Program-made: the position numbers and the translations under genes
Notes under the pieces: model-generated
The model's database searches: none
What the model saw: the letters and a program-made list of their open reading frames with translations, nothing else
What the model was told of the DNA's origin: nothing
Assembly (NCBI RefSeq): GCF_014596745.1
Contig: NZ_JABTCF010000009.1
Location: 139,646 to 203,645 of the forward strand
Length of the DNA: 64,000 nt
Direction of reading: 5' to 3'
Source of the DNA: Maribacter aquimaris
GTDB lineage: Bacteria; Bacteroidota; Bacteroidia; Flavobacteriales; Flavobacteriaceae
Shown here: piece by piece, positions 25,925 to 37,420 of the stretch
How positions within the stretch are numbered: the first letter of the stretch is position 1
Layout of the letters: each line of letters starts with the position of its first letter

Positions 25925-27832
25925 ATGAAAACAAAAATCCTTAATCGATTCTTTATGTTGCTGATGGCAACATTCGTACTATCCTGTTCCGATGATGATG
26001 ACAATGGTCCTGACCAAATGGAAGCTGACCCAATGATGATTGAATTGAACATTGTTGAAACTGCCCAAGACACAGAAAGTGTCAGTATTCTTGTAGCTGC
26101 ATTGGCAAAAGCTGATGAAAGTGCTTCCAACGACCTGATTACCACCCTTAGTGATGAAACAACGAATTTCACTGTATTGGCCCCTACAAATGATGCTTTC
26201 GCTGATTTACTAGCACGTTTGGATGGTTTTGACTCCCTCGATGACTTCAATACGGAACAATTACAAAACCTCTTGGCAACTGTTCTGACATACCACGTAG
26301 TGGGCGGTGCAGCAGTAGCTTCCAGTGCCTTGACCGAAGGACAGGTTATTACTACGGTTCAAGGAGAAGACCTTACTGTAAGTTTAAGTGGAGGTGTCTA
26401 TTTTATGGATGCTGCCGGTGAAACGGCCCAAGTCACCTTGGCTGACGTGGAAACCACCAATGGAATCATCCATCTAATCGATAAGATTCTCTTGCCCCAG
26501 GCTGCTATTGATGCCTTGAGCGACGTGTTACTATCATCGATTACCGATTTGGCAATTGCGACTCCTACCTTAAGTAATCTGGTAGCCGCCTTACAAGCCG
26601 CAGACGGGGATCTACCTGCTGTACTGGCCGGTGAAGGACCTTTTACGGTTTTCGCCCCAACGGATGATGCCTTCGCAACCTTCCTTTCTGACAATGGTTT
26701 TGCTAGTTTAAGTGATGTTCCGGTTGATATCTTGACCCAAGTTTTATTGAATCATGTGATCAGTGGGGCTATTTACTCCACCGATTTAACCGCAGGTTAT
26801 ATTTCTACACTTTCCACTGCAGGAGTAGGAGGAAATAATTTGAGTATGCTGGTAGACCTCTCTGATGGAGTTACTCTAAATGGGAATTCCTCTGTCTCAG
26901 CCGCTGATGCTAAAGCTCTGAACGGAGTCGTACATATTGTGGATGCTGTTATTGGCCTTCCTAATATCGTAGATCATGCTGTGGCAAATTCAGATTTAAG
27001 TGAACTTGTTGGCGCATTGACTGCTGATGGCAACACTACCTTCACAACGTTGCTTTCTGATACTGAAACTGATTTTACCGTTTTTGCTCCTGTAAATGCC
27101 GCTTTTACCGCATTTATGAATCCTAACACCAATGACTTGAACACTATATTATCCAATCATGTCATTGCAGGTGCTGCCGCATTCTCTAGTGGATTAACGA
27201 ATTCTTATGTTACTACTGCGGCAACAAATGCCGACGGTGACAATATAAGTATGTACATCAATACCGATGATGGGGTTACCATTAATGGGGTAAGTACTGT
27301 TGCTGCCGCCGATATTGTTGCAACCAATGGTGTTATCCATGCCGTCGATGCGGTAATAGACCTACCCACTGTCGTTACTTTTGCTGTTGCAGACCCTAAT
27401 TTCTCAACGCTCGTAAGTGCTTTGACAGAATTAACCCCGGCAACGGATTTCGCTGGAATCCTTTCAAGAGCTGAAGGAGGAAATACTGACGGAATAAATC
27501 CGGACTTCACAGTGTTCGCACCAACAAACGCAGCATTTGAAGCCTTGGCTGAAATTCCCGGGGAAGACGTATTGACGCAAGTATTATTGCATCATGTGGT
27601 CGCCGGCGCCAATGTAAGGTCCACAGACCTCACTGCAGACGGAGATACTATGGCTACAACCTTAGAGGGGGATAGTATGACCATAACACTTCCTGGTACG
27701 GGAGACCATAAAGCAGATGTAACCGATGGCGCAGGAAATTCTGATATCGGAATCATTGCTGTGGATGTACAAGCCAATAACGGTGTAATCCATGTCTTGA
27801 ATAAAGTCATGTTGCCCGATACAATGAACTAA
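25925..27832 (+). CDS. Four-domain fasciclin (FAS1) lipoprotein
   Basis: A 635-residue lipoprotein (lipobox LSC followed by SDDDDNG). Four FAS1 domains run in tandem, each with the hallmark FTV(L/F)APxNxAF (near residues 84, 238, 380 and 530) and an H2-like segment (LTYHVVGGA, LLNHVISGA, LSNHVIAGA, LLHHVVAGA), ending with NGVIHxxDxV. FAS1 domains mediate adhesion. The protein is acidic, as expected of a marine surface protein. It is followed by a perfect terminator and is apparently monocistronic. Confidence 0.93.
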   Translation: MKTKILNRFFMLLMATFVLSCSDDDDNGPDQMEADPMMIELNIVETAQDTESVSILVAALAKADESASNDLITTLSDETTNFTVLAPTNDAFADLLARLDGFDSLDDFNTEQLQNLLATVLTYHVVGGAAVASSALTEGQVITTVQGEDLTVSLSGGVYFMDAAGETAQVTLADVETTNGIIHLIDKILLPQAAIDALSDVLLSSITDLAIATPTLSNLVAALQAADGDLPAVLAGEGPFTVFAPTDDAFATFLSDNGFASLSDVPVDILTQVLLNHVISGAIYSTDLTAGYISTLSTAGVGGNNLSMLVDLSDGVTLNGNSSVSAADAKALNGVVHIVDAVIGLPNIVDHAVANSDLSELVGALTADGNTTFTTLLSDTETDFTVFAPVNAAFTAFMNPNTNDLNTILSNHVIAGAAAFSSGLTNSYVTTAATNADGDNISMYINTDDGVTINGVSTVAAADIVATNGVIHAVDAVIDLPTVVTFAVADPNFSTLVSALTELTPATDFAGILSRAEGGNTDGINPDFTVFAPTNAAFEALAEIPGEDVLTQVLLHHVVAGANVRSTDLTADGDTMATTLEGDSMTITLPGTGDHKADVTDGAGNSDIGIIAVDVQANNGVIHVLNKVMLPDTMN

Positions 27833-27850
27833 ACAAGCTATCTTGTAATT

Positions 27851-27885
27851 AGGAAAAGCCGTTCATCACGGCTTTTCCTTCTTTA
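27851..27885 (+). terminator. Strong terminator of the fasciclin gene
   Basis: AGGAAAAGCCG (27851-27861) pairs exactly with CGGCTTTTCCT (27869-27879), followed by a T-rich tail. It starts 19 bases after the stop codon. Confidence 0.85.
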
Positions 27886-28113
27886 GGCTATTAAAAACAA
27901 ACATTCAAGTTCAATATTTATGGTCTCCAAAAATTGAATATTTTCATAACGGTCATATCAAATTGAAAGAAAAGTATAATACAATGGCCGTTAGGTCAAA
28001 GATCTAAATTTCACAAAAGCTATGATAGCTTTAATTCCATTAGTCAGGTAGTATTTTTTATTTGTGATTGATTATTGGTTATTTCAAAACTTCCTCGTTT
28101 TAAATTTGAACAT

Positions 28114-28142
28114 ACTTCAAGTTTGGACTTGGAAGTTTTTTT
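28114..28142 (+). terminator. Orphan terminator-like hairpin with T7 tail
   Basis: ACTTCAAG (28114-28121) pairs with CTTGGAAGT (28127/28128-28135) with one bulged base, followed directly by seven T. There is no open reading frame upstream since the fasciclin terminator. Confidence 0.5.
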
Positions 28143-28304
28143 ATGGCGTATTGAGCTTCAAAGGAACCAATCAAATCAACAAACAACACCACAAGATCCT
28201 TTAACATACAAAACTGGACGCTTTACAACTTTTTATTCTGTAAACTAGTAATATGCTCCATATTTGTAATCCCAAATCTTACCAAACTAAATCAATTGAA
28301 TGCT

Positions 28305-28336
28305 AAAAGCCCCGACGTAATGTCAGGGCTTTTTGT
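28305..28336. terminator. Bidirectional terminator-like hairpin downstream of yidC
   Basis: AAAAGCCC and GGGCTTTT arms continue as GAC/GTC around a single C-A mismatch and a short loop. On the plus strand the tail is TTTTTGTTTTT; on the minus strand it is TTTTAG, 69 bases after the yidC stop. It can therefore end yidC transcription and any plus-strand transcript of the gap. Confidence 0.6.
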
Positions 28337-28404
28337 TTTTGGTCTATTATCCATCCCTTTATCGACAGGGAAGTTGTATTGCAGCGATTATTTTGAATCA
28401 ACAG

Positions 28405-30267
28405 TTATCTTTTACCTGTTTTTTTCTGTTCTTCAGCCTGCTCCATCATTTCACGCATCTTACGCTGAAATTTATTCTCCTTTTTAGGCTTGGTTTTATT
28501 CACTTGTATTTGTGCGTGTATTTTATTATCGTCCAGTATGAATTTCTTAATGACCATCATGATACCTATGGTAATCAAATTCGATACAAAATAATACAAA
28601 CTCAAACCACTCGCATAGTTGTTAAAGAAGAACAACATCATAAACGGCATTAAGTACATGATAAATTTCATGTTGGGCATTCCCGGTTGTTGCGGCATAT
28701 TCTGCCCTGTGGTCATCATCATATAAAAGAAGATGGCAATAGAGGCTAAAATAGGGAACAAACTTATATGGTCTCCATAAAAAGGAATTGAGAAACCTTC
28801 CGGGAATTGATAAATCGTATCAAAGGAAGAAAGGTCATCTGCCCATAGGAATGACTTTTGACGCAATGCGAAAGATGTTGGGAAGAACATGAACAGTGCA
28901 TAGAATATCGGCATTTGCAAGAATGCAGGCACACAACCGCTCATAGGACTAACCCCAGCCTTATTATAAAGCTTCATAGTCTCTTGTTGCTTTTTCATGG
29001 CATTGTCCTTATACTTTTCACCCAGTTCGGTAATCTCAGGTTTAAGTACTTTCATTTTAGCCTGTGACAAATACGACTTGTACGTTACCGGTGACATGGC
29101 CAAACGAACCAAAATGGTCATTATCACAATGGCAATCCCATAAGGGAAGTACGTGCTTAGGAACGAATAAAAAGGCGTAAATACATACCTATTGATCCAT
29201 CCGAATATTCCCCAACCAAAAGGAATGGAATCCTCAAGACCCAATTCCTCATAATGTTTTAAGACATCAACATCGGTAGGTCCGTAGTACCAATGCATGT
29301 TTTGGGAAAGTTCCCCCCCATTTACCTCCAAGGGCACCTTGGCACCAAAGACCTTGGTAAAACCGAATGTTCTACTTTCTTCCTCGACCAAGTTCTGGGA
29401 AGACAATTCGGCTTTTTTAAAGTGCTCTTCAGTGGCTAGGATGGAACTAAAGAAATGTTGACGGTACGATAACCATTTTACATCAGTTTCAGTCTCTTCA
29501 TCATCCTTCCCTTCAGAGAGTTTACTGATTTTACCATCTTCATGGCTATACGTCAGTCGTGTATATCGGTTTTCATATTGAATACTTTTCGAATGGCGGA
29601 TCCCGTTTAATTTCCATTCCAATTGAACAGGCTTACTGCTATTGATAATCCCATTCAATCCTTGGGAACGAATCGTGAAATCGACCAAATAATCATTCGG
29701 TTTCATTTCATAGCGATACTCCAAATATTTGTCGGGCCCAACCTTGGCTTTCATCGAGAGCACTTGGTTTTCACCATTATTACCCATCGATGGTTCAAAA
29801 TAAAGATCCCTCGTATTGAGTGCGCGATTATCGGATGTTGTAAAATTCAATCCAAACGAAGCGTTGCCATCCTTAACCAAATATACCGGAACGGAATCAA
29901 AGGTGACGAAATTTCGCATTTTGGCCTCTACAATCGCTCCTCCTTTATTGTCTATCTTGAGGGTAACCAATTCATTCTCCAAAGTGGTAACACCTTCTGT
30001 AGGGGTGGTATATCCAAAGGCACCAATCGCACCTTTATAATTGGCAATAGCGGTGGAATCCTGAAGATTTATGGCTAGGGGAGCCTCTTCCTCCGTCATT
30101 AATGGTGTTTCTTCTTCCTTTTCTTGGGCTGCTACCTGTTCCTGCTTTGCTTTTTGGGCTGCTAGTTCTTCGGGAGTCGGCCTGTTTTGGTAAAACATAA
30201 AAATAAGTATCCCAAAAATCAGCACAAAGCCTATAATAGAATTAATATCTAACTTCTTTTCTTCCAT
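28405..30267 (-). CDS. yidC: Membrane protein insertase YidC
   Basis: A 620-residue inner-membrane insertase. The N-terminal signal anchor (IIGFVLIFGILIFMFYQNRP) precedes a large periplasmic beta-domain (about 60-345). The conserved insertase core follows: YGIAIVIMTILVRLAMSPVTYKSYLSQAKM, then the KYKDNAMKKQQETMKLYNKAGVSP coiled hairpin and SGCVPAFLQMPIFYALFMF. The C-terminal tail is basic (KENKFQRKMREMMEQAEEQKK), as in YidC of this phylum. It lies 115 bases downstream of pyrG in the same direction, probably in one operon. Confidence 0.97.
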   Translation of the reverse strand: MEEKKLDINSIIGFVLIFGILIFMFYQNRPTPEELAAQKAKQEQVAAQEKEEETPLMTEEEAPLAINLQDSTAIANYKGAIGAFGYTTPTEGVTTLENELVTLKIDNKGGAIVEAKMRNFVTFDSVPVYLVKDGNASFGLNFTTSDNRALNTRDLYFEPSMGNNGENQVLSMKAKVGPDKYLEYRYEMKPNDYLVDFTIRSQGLNGIINSSKPVQLEWKLNGIRHSKSIQYENRYTRLTYSHEDGKISKLSEGKDDEETETDVKWLSYRQHFFSSILATEEHFKKAELSSQNLVEEESRTFGFTKVFGAKVPLEVNGGELSQNMHWYYGPTDVDVLKHYEELGLEDSIPFGWGIFGWINRYVFTPFYSFLSTYFPYGIAIVIMTILVRLAMSPVTYKSYLSQAKMKVLKPEITELGEKYKDNAMKKQQETMKLYNKAGVSPMSGCVPAFLQMPIFYALFMFFPTSFALRQKSFLWADDLSSFDTIYQFPEGFSIPFYGDHISLFPILASIAIFFYMMMTTGQNMPQQPGMPNMKFIMYLMPFMMLFFFNNYASGLSLYYFVSNLITIGIMMVIKKFILDDNKIHAQIQVNKTKPKKENKFQRKMREMMEQAEEQKKTGKR

Positions 30268-30382
30268 TTAATTATTTATCAATATTATAATATGTAAATA
30301 GTATCCCATATGCCACTATAACCCTAAACGCTTACTCCATAAAGAATTAGTCAGTCAGCAAATATATGCCCAAATGTGCAGT

Positions 30383-32083
<1,701 letters not shown>

Positions 32084-32317
32084 TTACTTGGGAAATTCTT
32101 TCTGAATTTTACGAACCAAGGGTTCCAATCCGTTGATTTTGATCTCTAACATAGATCTCATCAAATCCCCAAGCTTCCCATCAGGAAACCCTTTTTGATG
32201 AAACCACACCAAATAAGGCTCTGGCAAATCCAACAAATAGCGATTTTTAAACTTCCCTATAGGCATCCTATAATGGGCAAGCTCAATAAGTTTTTTATAA
32301 TCCGGTTTAACCTCCAT
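32084..32317 (-). CDS. DUF3820 family protein
   Basis: A 77-residue protein with MPIGKFKNRYLLDLPEPYLVWFHQKGFPDGKLGDLM, the DUF3820 pattern (MPFGKYKGxxLxDLPxxYLxWF). The core resembles the small domain that follows exonuclease domains in DnaQ-like proteins (compare FAFGKHKGKKVLEVL at the end of the exonuclease at 54723). The function is unknown; a nucleic-acid role is only an inference. Confidence 0.8.
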   Translation of the reverse strand: MEVKPDYKKLIELAHYRMPIGKFKNRYLLDLPEPYLVWFHQKGFPDGKLGDLMRSMLEIKINGLEPLVRKIQKEFPK

Positions 32318-32402
32318 GGCATAAAACTAAATGAATTAATATTAAAGACATCCCATACATCGATACGAAAACCAAATCCTGGTGTAACCAGAGGTTGTGG
32401 AC

Positions 32403-32927
32403 TCAGTTTTTCAATTCCTCCCTTACCTTGTTTTCCCACAAGGATTGTTGTACGCTATCCCTGGAAAAATTCGTCTGTATATCATAAAGATCCTGATATG
32501 CATCAAGCTCTTCAAGAATTTCCCGATATATCGATTTTACCTCAGCCTTTACATTATGGGTGAAATCGGCGGCTTCCAATCGTTCCCTCATCTTTTGGGC
32601 ATACAATTCCGATATATCAAAATGAAGCTGTTCATGTCCCAAAATAAAAGCATCGCACAAATGAGGCTGGTACCATGATTTATTGGGATAGAAAAGTGTT
32701 GTTACCTTAAAATCGATTTCCATACCAACTTTAGTGCCCTGGGTTGAAAATTGATAAGTGATGCCACTGGCCGTGACAGCAGCGGCGCGATTATTTTCCG
32801 GGACCTCCCCTTTAAAATCTTCCCATACTAGTTTACGCACAGGACTCCATGCAATGGTTTCATACTCCTGGGCACGACCAATACCCATGGCTATCACAAA
32901 TAACAAAAAATAATTTAAAGTACCCAA
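32403..32927 (-). CDS. DUF922-type secreted putative zinc protease
   Basis: A 174-residue exported protein. A short signal peptide (NYFLLFVIAMGIGRAQ) is followed by WSPVRKLVWEDFKG, TASGITYQF, and the helix LGHEQLHFDISELYAQ, which holds an HExxH-type zinc motif with a following Asp. This is the DUF922 pattern, predicted to be Zn-dependent peptidases. The only start that includes the whole signal peptide is a TTG at 32927, which overlaps the OsmC gene by 13 bases; the first ATG, at residue 14, would remove it. Activity is inferred from the motif. Confidence 0.72.
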   Translation of the reverse strand: MGTLNYFLLFVIAMGIGRAQEYETIAWSPVRKLVWEDFKGEVPENNRAAAVTASGITYQFSTQGTKVGMEIDFKVTTLFYPNKSWYQPHLCDAFILGHEQLHFDISELYAQKMRERLEAADFTHNVKAEVKSIYREILEELDAYQDLYDIQTNFSRDSVQQSLWENKVREELKN

Positions 32928-33319
32928 TTGAAGGAAATCACTTTTTCAATTTCAGGATGCAAGCTATGCAGTACCGGGCAGGTTCTGGCCGTATTTTCCA
33001 AAATCTTACGTTGTTTATCCGAAAACTTGGAAGGCACACTTAGAGCTACCTCAATCTTGCAAATCCTTCGGGGATCCGCAGCCATATGTTTGGTTACCTC
33101 CGCTGTCGCATCGACCAAATCCATATCCATATCCCTCGCTTTGATGCCCATCATGGTCAACATGCAACTCGCCAAGCCTGTCGCCACCGTATCGGTAGGT
33201 GAAAATGCCTTTCCCAACCCATTATTGTCCACTGGGGCATCCGTGATAAAAGAATCCCCCGAACGCAAATGAACGCATGTGGTTCGCAAATTTCCCGTAT
33301 AGGTTACTTTTGATGTCAT
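32915..33319 (-). CDS. OsmC family protein
   Basis: A 134-residue protein of the OsmC/Ohr peroxidase superfamily. The two family cysteines are present: one in SPTDTVATGLASCMLTMMG and one in NTARTCPVLHSLHPE. GLGKAFSPTDTVATGLASC is closest to the YhfA/OsmC-like branch rather than Ohr. It would reduce organic hydroperoxides using thiols. It is transcribed with the LysM gene upstream (2-base gap) and the DUF922 gene downstream (overlap). Confidence 0.88.
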   Translation of the reverse strand: MTSKVTYTGNLRTTCVHLRSGDSFITDAPVDNNGLGKAFSPTDTVATGLASCMLTMMGIKARDMDMDLVDATAEVTKHMAADPRRICKIEVALSVPSKFSDKQRKILENTARTCPVLHSLHPEIEKVISFNWVL

Positions 33320-33321
33320 AT

Positions 33322-35514
33322 CTAATCTGTTATTTGGACTACCCTCAAGTTATCTATGGTCATAATATAGGAGGCTTGGTTAAAATAGCCGGAACTCGAA
33401 TCCTTTTCATAAGAGAACTTATTGCCTGTATATTCAGTTTCCCCAATGATTTTGGACACATCCATTAAATTGTTCTTGTATGCCAATTTCAAAAGCAAGT
33501 CATAGGTCAGATCAAAACCGCGAACCGCATAACGGTCCGGCGCATCGCCGAAGCGCTTATTATAAGCCTCTACAAATGCGCTATTCGCTACTTCACGATA
33601 AACCGATGGATAAGTAAAATTTAGGTTTGATAAGTGGGTACTTGATATGATGTCATTATCGAATGCCTTGTTCTTATTGGTGGTGAACATACGAACTTTC
33701 ACCTTTTCCTTACTCACCTCTGGATTTAACAATGTGGCCTCAAATGAATTTAATATGGAAACCACACTTGCAATCAACTTGAAATTATCAGTCTCGACAA
33801 AAACCCAATTTTCTACTTCCTCGGACATCATCGAAGCTAATTTGTCCCTGTTGATGCCAATATTCTTTTTCTCCTCTTTAACCTCCAAAATTTTGGCGCC
33901 GGGAAATCTTTTCTGGATCATGGCTTTGGCCAATTGACTCTTTTCATCGGCAATGACGATAATATTCTCATTCGTCAATTTATCCTCGACATACGCTAAT
34001 ATTTTGTCGCGCAATACACTGTCCGAGGTATACGAAAAGAACACATTACCCAGACTCAAATCACTTTCGGCAGGTATAGGGGCTATGACAGGTACTTTGT
34101 TCTGGGCAGCCCTTACCGCAACCTCCTTTAAAGAAGCAAGGTCCAATGGCCCAATGATTGCACTGGCATCAGCTAAATTATCCTTTGATAGAATTTCCTT
34201 TGTTTTGGAAAGGTCCAATTGGTTGTCATACGTTTCTACATCAACCGAAATACCAAGTTTGGCGACCGAATCAATAGCCATCAAAGCCCCAGAATAAAGT
34301 CCTAAACTATATTTCAGGCTATTTCTATTCTCAATGATTTCCCGTACCTCTTCCTTGTTCTTTAGGTTTAAACGATCAAGACGGAAAGGCAACATGAATA
34401 CCAATTTTGGGCGATTCATTGGATTGATACTATCCAAAAGGTCGATTTTGTCTAAAACCAAGGAATTCCGTACTTCAAAATCACCCGCTTGGTCCTTAGG
34501 CAATTTCAACACCATTCCCGCTTTTAACCCATCCTTTAAATCAGGATTCAATTTCAAAAGCTCTATATAGGTAATACCCAATTTCCGGGTCAATGAAAAT
34601 TCGGTTTGCTTCGGCTTAACCTCATAAAAAATAAAATTATCCGTATTGACTTCCCCTGGATCTGACTTTTGCTCAGGAATTCGAATAACCATTCCCTCTT
34701 TTAACCCACCGCGTTCCGCTATCTCTGGATTCAACCGAACAATTTCATCCGATTTCACATTGAACTGTTTCTCCAAACGGTAAAAATTCATTTTCGGGGG
34801 TACCGTATAGGAAAGGTACAATTGGGTCTCTTGCCCCTTGATGGTACTTCCCAAAAGTTTGGGCATTTTAAGCTCCTGCCCTTCAGATAAATGATCGGTC
34901 ATCTTCGATAGTCCAGGGTTCAATACCAACAGACTATCGATGGTAATACCATATTTATGGGCTATACTCCAACGGGTTTCCTTTGGTGCTACGGTATACA
35001 CTTCATAATCATCCTCATTGATTGCATTATCCTCCGGCTTTACCCTCCTGTATTTGGGGATTTTTATTTTCATTCCCTTTTTAAGTTGGGAAGAGTATAA
35101 TTCAGAATTGTATCTTTTTATATCATCTTCGGTAATATGATACCGTTGCGATATACCGTATAACGTTTCCCGCTTTCTAACCTTATGGGTCGTAAAACCA
35201 ATAGGTTCTGCTTGTACCGGTTCTTCCTTTTTGAATAGGCTTACCGATTCTTTTTCACCGGTCGCAATAGCATCCTGGGCAGCCTTGGCCCCTACGGGAA
35301 TCACCAAAATGGTATTCGGTTTTATAGTCCCACCCTGTTGGATTTCCTTATTGTAGGATAAAATAGTGGACGGGGCAACCTTATACTGTTTGGAGATACT
35401 TTCCAATGTCTCCCCCTTTTTTACCGCATGGGTAGTGAACTTTTGGGCCATTGCATTGCTACCTATAAAAATAAAGAGAAGCAATACAATACTGTTCTTG
35501 AAAAATTGACTCAT
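33322..35514 (-). CDS. Exported protein with five LysM domains and a periplasmic-binding-type domain
   Basis: A 730-residue protein. A signal peptide (SIVLLLFIFIGSNAMA) is followed by five LysM-like units in residues 25-350 (THAVKKGETLESISKQY, THKVRKRETLYGISQRY, YTVAPKETRWSIAHKYG, YTVPPKMNFYRLEKQF, YEVKPKQTEFSLTRKLG). The C-terminal half has a type I periplasmic-binding fold (SLGLYSGALMAIDS, ASAIIGPLDLASLKEVA, KVPVIAPIPAESDLS, RYAVRGFDLTYDLLLKLA), like amino-acid ABC receptor proteins. LysM binds peptidoglycan, so it may be a wall-anchored sensor or binding protein. The ATG at 35514, 3 bases after the guaA stop, is chosen. Confidence 0.88.
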   Translation of the reverse strand: MSQFFKNSIVLLLFIFIGSNAMAQKFTTHAVKKGETLESISKQYKVAPSTILSYNKEIQQGGTIKPNTILVIPVGAKAAQDAIATGEKESVSLFKKEEPVQAEPIGFTTHKVRKRETLYGISQRYHITEDDIKRYNSELYSSQLKKGMKIKIPKYRRVKPEDNAINEDDYEVYTVAPKETRWSIAHKYGITIDSLLVLNPGLSKMTDHLSEGQELKMPKLLGSTIKGQETQLYLSYTVPPKMNFYRLEKQFNVKSDEIVRLNPEIAERGGLKEGMVIRIPEQKSDPGEVNTDNFIFYEVKPKQTEFSLTRKLGITYIELLKLNPDLKDGLKAGMVLKLPKDQAGDFEVRNSLVLDKIDLLDSINPMNRPKLVFMLPFRLDRLNLKNKEEVREIIENRNSLKYSLGLYSGALMAIDSVAKLGISVDVETYDNQLDLSKTKEILSKDNLADASAIIGPLDLASLKEVAVRAAQNKVPVIAPIPAESDLSLGNVFFSYTSDSVLRDKILAYVEDKLTNENIIVIADEKSQLAKAMIQKRFPGAKILEVKEEKKNIGINRDKLASMMSEEVENWVFVETDNFKLIASVVSILNSFEATLLNPEVSKEKVKVRMFTTNKNKAFDNDIISSTHLSNLNFTYPSVYREVANSAFVEAYNKRFGDAPDRYAVRGFDLTYDLLLKLAYKNNLMDVSKIIGETEYTGNKFSYEKDSSSGYFNQASYIMTIDNLRVVQITD

Positions 35515-35516
35515 AA

Positions 35517-37049
35517 CTATTCCCATTCTATAGTAGCGGGCGGTTTAGAACTAATATCATAAACCACTCTATTTACACCCGGTACTTTATTAATTATTTC
35601 ATTAGATGTTTTCTGTAAAAACTCGTAAGGCAAATCTACCCAATCGGCAGTCATACCATCGGTACTTTCAACAGCACGCAAAGCTACACATTTTTCATAG
35701 GTTCTTTCATCCCCCATTACCCCTACACTATTTACGGGTAAAAGCATGGCTCCGGCCTGCCAAACCTTATCATAAAGTCCCCATTCCCTTAATCCATCGA
35801 TAAAAATCGCATCAACTTCTTGTAAAATGGCGACTTTTTCACGGGTAATATCCCCTAATATACGAATGGCCAAACCAGGACCAGGAAACGGGTGACGGCC
35901 CAATCGATCACCGGAGATCTTCATACTCGCCCCCACTCTTCGAACTTCATCCTTAAATAACATTTTTAAGGGCTCAACAACTTTCAATTTCATAAAATCG
36001 GGTAATCCCCCAACATTATGGTGACTCTTTATCGTTGCCGAAGGCCCCCCTGTCACCGATACGGATTCAATCACATCAGGATATATTGTGCCTTGTGCCA
36101 ACCACTTTGCATCTTTGACCAAATGGGCTTCATCATCAAAAACATCGATAAAAACCTTACCTATGATCTTCCGTTTTCCCTCGGGGTCACTTTCCCCTGC
36201 CAATGCATCCAAAAAGCGTGCCGAAGCATCAACACCCTTTACATTAAGCCCCATATCCTCGTACTGATCAAGAACCTCTTGGAATTCATTTTTACGCAAC
36301 AAACCATTGTTCACGAAAATACAATGCAGGTTTTTCCCAATGGCCTTATGCAACAACACGGCAGCCACGGTTGAATCCACTCCCCCCGATAATCCTAGGA
36401 TCACTTTGTCAGTACCCACTTTCTCCCTCAATTGTGAAACGGTTGTTTCAACGAAAGCATCCGGGGTCCAAGTCTGCTCCAAGCCGGCAATATGCACGAG
36501 AAAGTTTTGCAATATTATCTTCCCTTGGCTTGTGTGATATACTTCTGGATGGAATTGGATTGCATATGTATCCTCTCCGTCTATTCTATATGCTGCATTT
36601 TTAACATCCGCGGTATTGGCCAACACTACGGCATTCTCCGGCAAATCCTGAATAGTATCACTATGGCTCATCCAAACCTGGGAACCGCCAATGATACCAT
36701 AAAAGAAAGGTTCATCGCTTTTAATATTTGTCAAACGGGCACGACCATACTCCCTTGTATTGGAAGGTTCTACCTTACCCCCGTTGAAATGGGCCAAATA
36801 TTGGGCTCCATAACAAACCCCAAGCAACGGTATCTTTCCTTTGATCTTTGAGAGATCGGGATGCGGAGCATCCTCGGAACGCACAGAAAAGGGCGAACCT
36901 GAAAGAATTACGGCCTTATAGGAAGACATATCCTCAGGCACTTTATTGTATGGTTTTATTTCACAGAAAATATTCAGTTCCCTAACCCTTCTAGCGATGA
37001 GTTGCGTATACTGGGAACCAAAATCGAGTATTAGGACGTTATTTTGCAT
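35517..37049 (-). CDS. guaA: GMP synthase (glutamine-hydrolysing)
   Basis: A 510-residue enzyme that converts XMP to GMP. The glutaminase domain has nucleophile Cys79 in [14 protein letters not shown] and the HPE motif in [10 protein letters not shown]. The synthetase domain has the PP-loop [18 protein letters not shown] and the dimerisation domain starts near [14 protein letters not shown]. It ends with the invariant [10 protein letters not shown]. The ATG at 37049 is used instead of a TTG two codons upstream. It leads the run guaA-LysM-OsmC-DUF922. Confidence 0.98.
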   Translation of the reverse strand: MQNNVLILDFGSQYTQLIARRVRELNIFCEIKPYNKVPEDMSSYKAVILSGSPFSVRSEDAPHPDLSKIKGKIPLLGVCYGAQYLAHFNGGKVEPSNTREYGRARLTNIKSDEPFFYGIIGGSQVWMSHSDTIQDLPENAVVLANTADVKNAAYRIDGEDTYAIQFHPEVYHTSQGKIILQNFLVHIAGLEQTWTPDAFVETTVSQLREKVGTDKVILGLSGGVDSTVAAVLLHKAIGKNLHCIFVNNGLLRKNEFQEVLDQYEDMGLNVKGVDASARFLDALAGESDPEGKRKIIGKVFIDVFDDEAHLVKDAKWLAQGTIYPDVIESVSVTGGPSATIKSHHNVGGLPDFMKLKVVEPLKMLFKDEVRRVGASMKISGDRLGRHPFPGPGLAIRILGDITREKVAILQEVDAIFIDGLREWGLYDKVWQAGAMLLPVNSVGVMGDERTYEKCVALRAVESTDGMTADWVDLPYEFLQKTSNEIINKVPGVNRVVYDISSKPPATIEWE

Positions 37050-37420
37050 GGGCAAAAATAGTAAAATGCAAATTTTGTGAAAGGGTCTTAACAGGATATT
37101 TATGCAAGAATTACAAAACTTATAAACAGATACCGCTAATTAGTCCCCTTAATAAGCCCTCTTTATCGTCTTCAGCACGAAAAAGCAACAACAATCCATT
37201 CAGAAGGTCCATGGAAAACGTATGGTTTTTAATGATTAACCCAAAGGGATTCTAAGCAAAATTCCTTATATTTATAGTACATATGAGCCCTTTGGCAATA
37301 CGGCCTTACATGAGTATAATGGTTTTGAATTGATGCTGCTGAACACCTCAAAAGGCCTTTAAGGTGAACCTGCTATGCAAAAACGAGGATAAACTAAATA
37401 TAAATGTAAAACCAAATAGT
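37050..37420. other. Gene-free gap upstream of guaA
   Basis: About 370 bases between the divergent guaA and the 37421 gene. On the minus strand TATTTTTG (37053-37060) stands only 3 bases before the guaA ATG; if it is the -7 box the guaA mRNA would be nearly leaderless. I see no other clear hairpin, repeat or reading frame. Confidence 0.4.

Larger units (their letters stand above)
27886..28404. other. Hairpin-rich intergenic region, possible small RNA locus
   Basis: No open frame of credible length. The plus strand has AACGGTCAT/ATGGCCGTT arms (27948-27956 and 27984-27992), a terminator-like hairpin with T7 at 28114-28142, and a further GC hairpin at 28305-28336. The fasciclin gene already has its own terminator at 27851, so the extra plus-strand terminators suggest one or two short non-coding transcripts here. 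No known RNA family is recognised. Confidence 0.4.
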
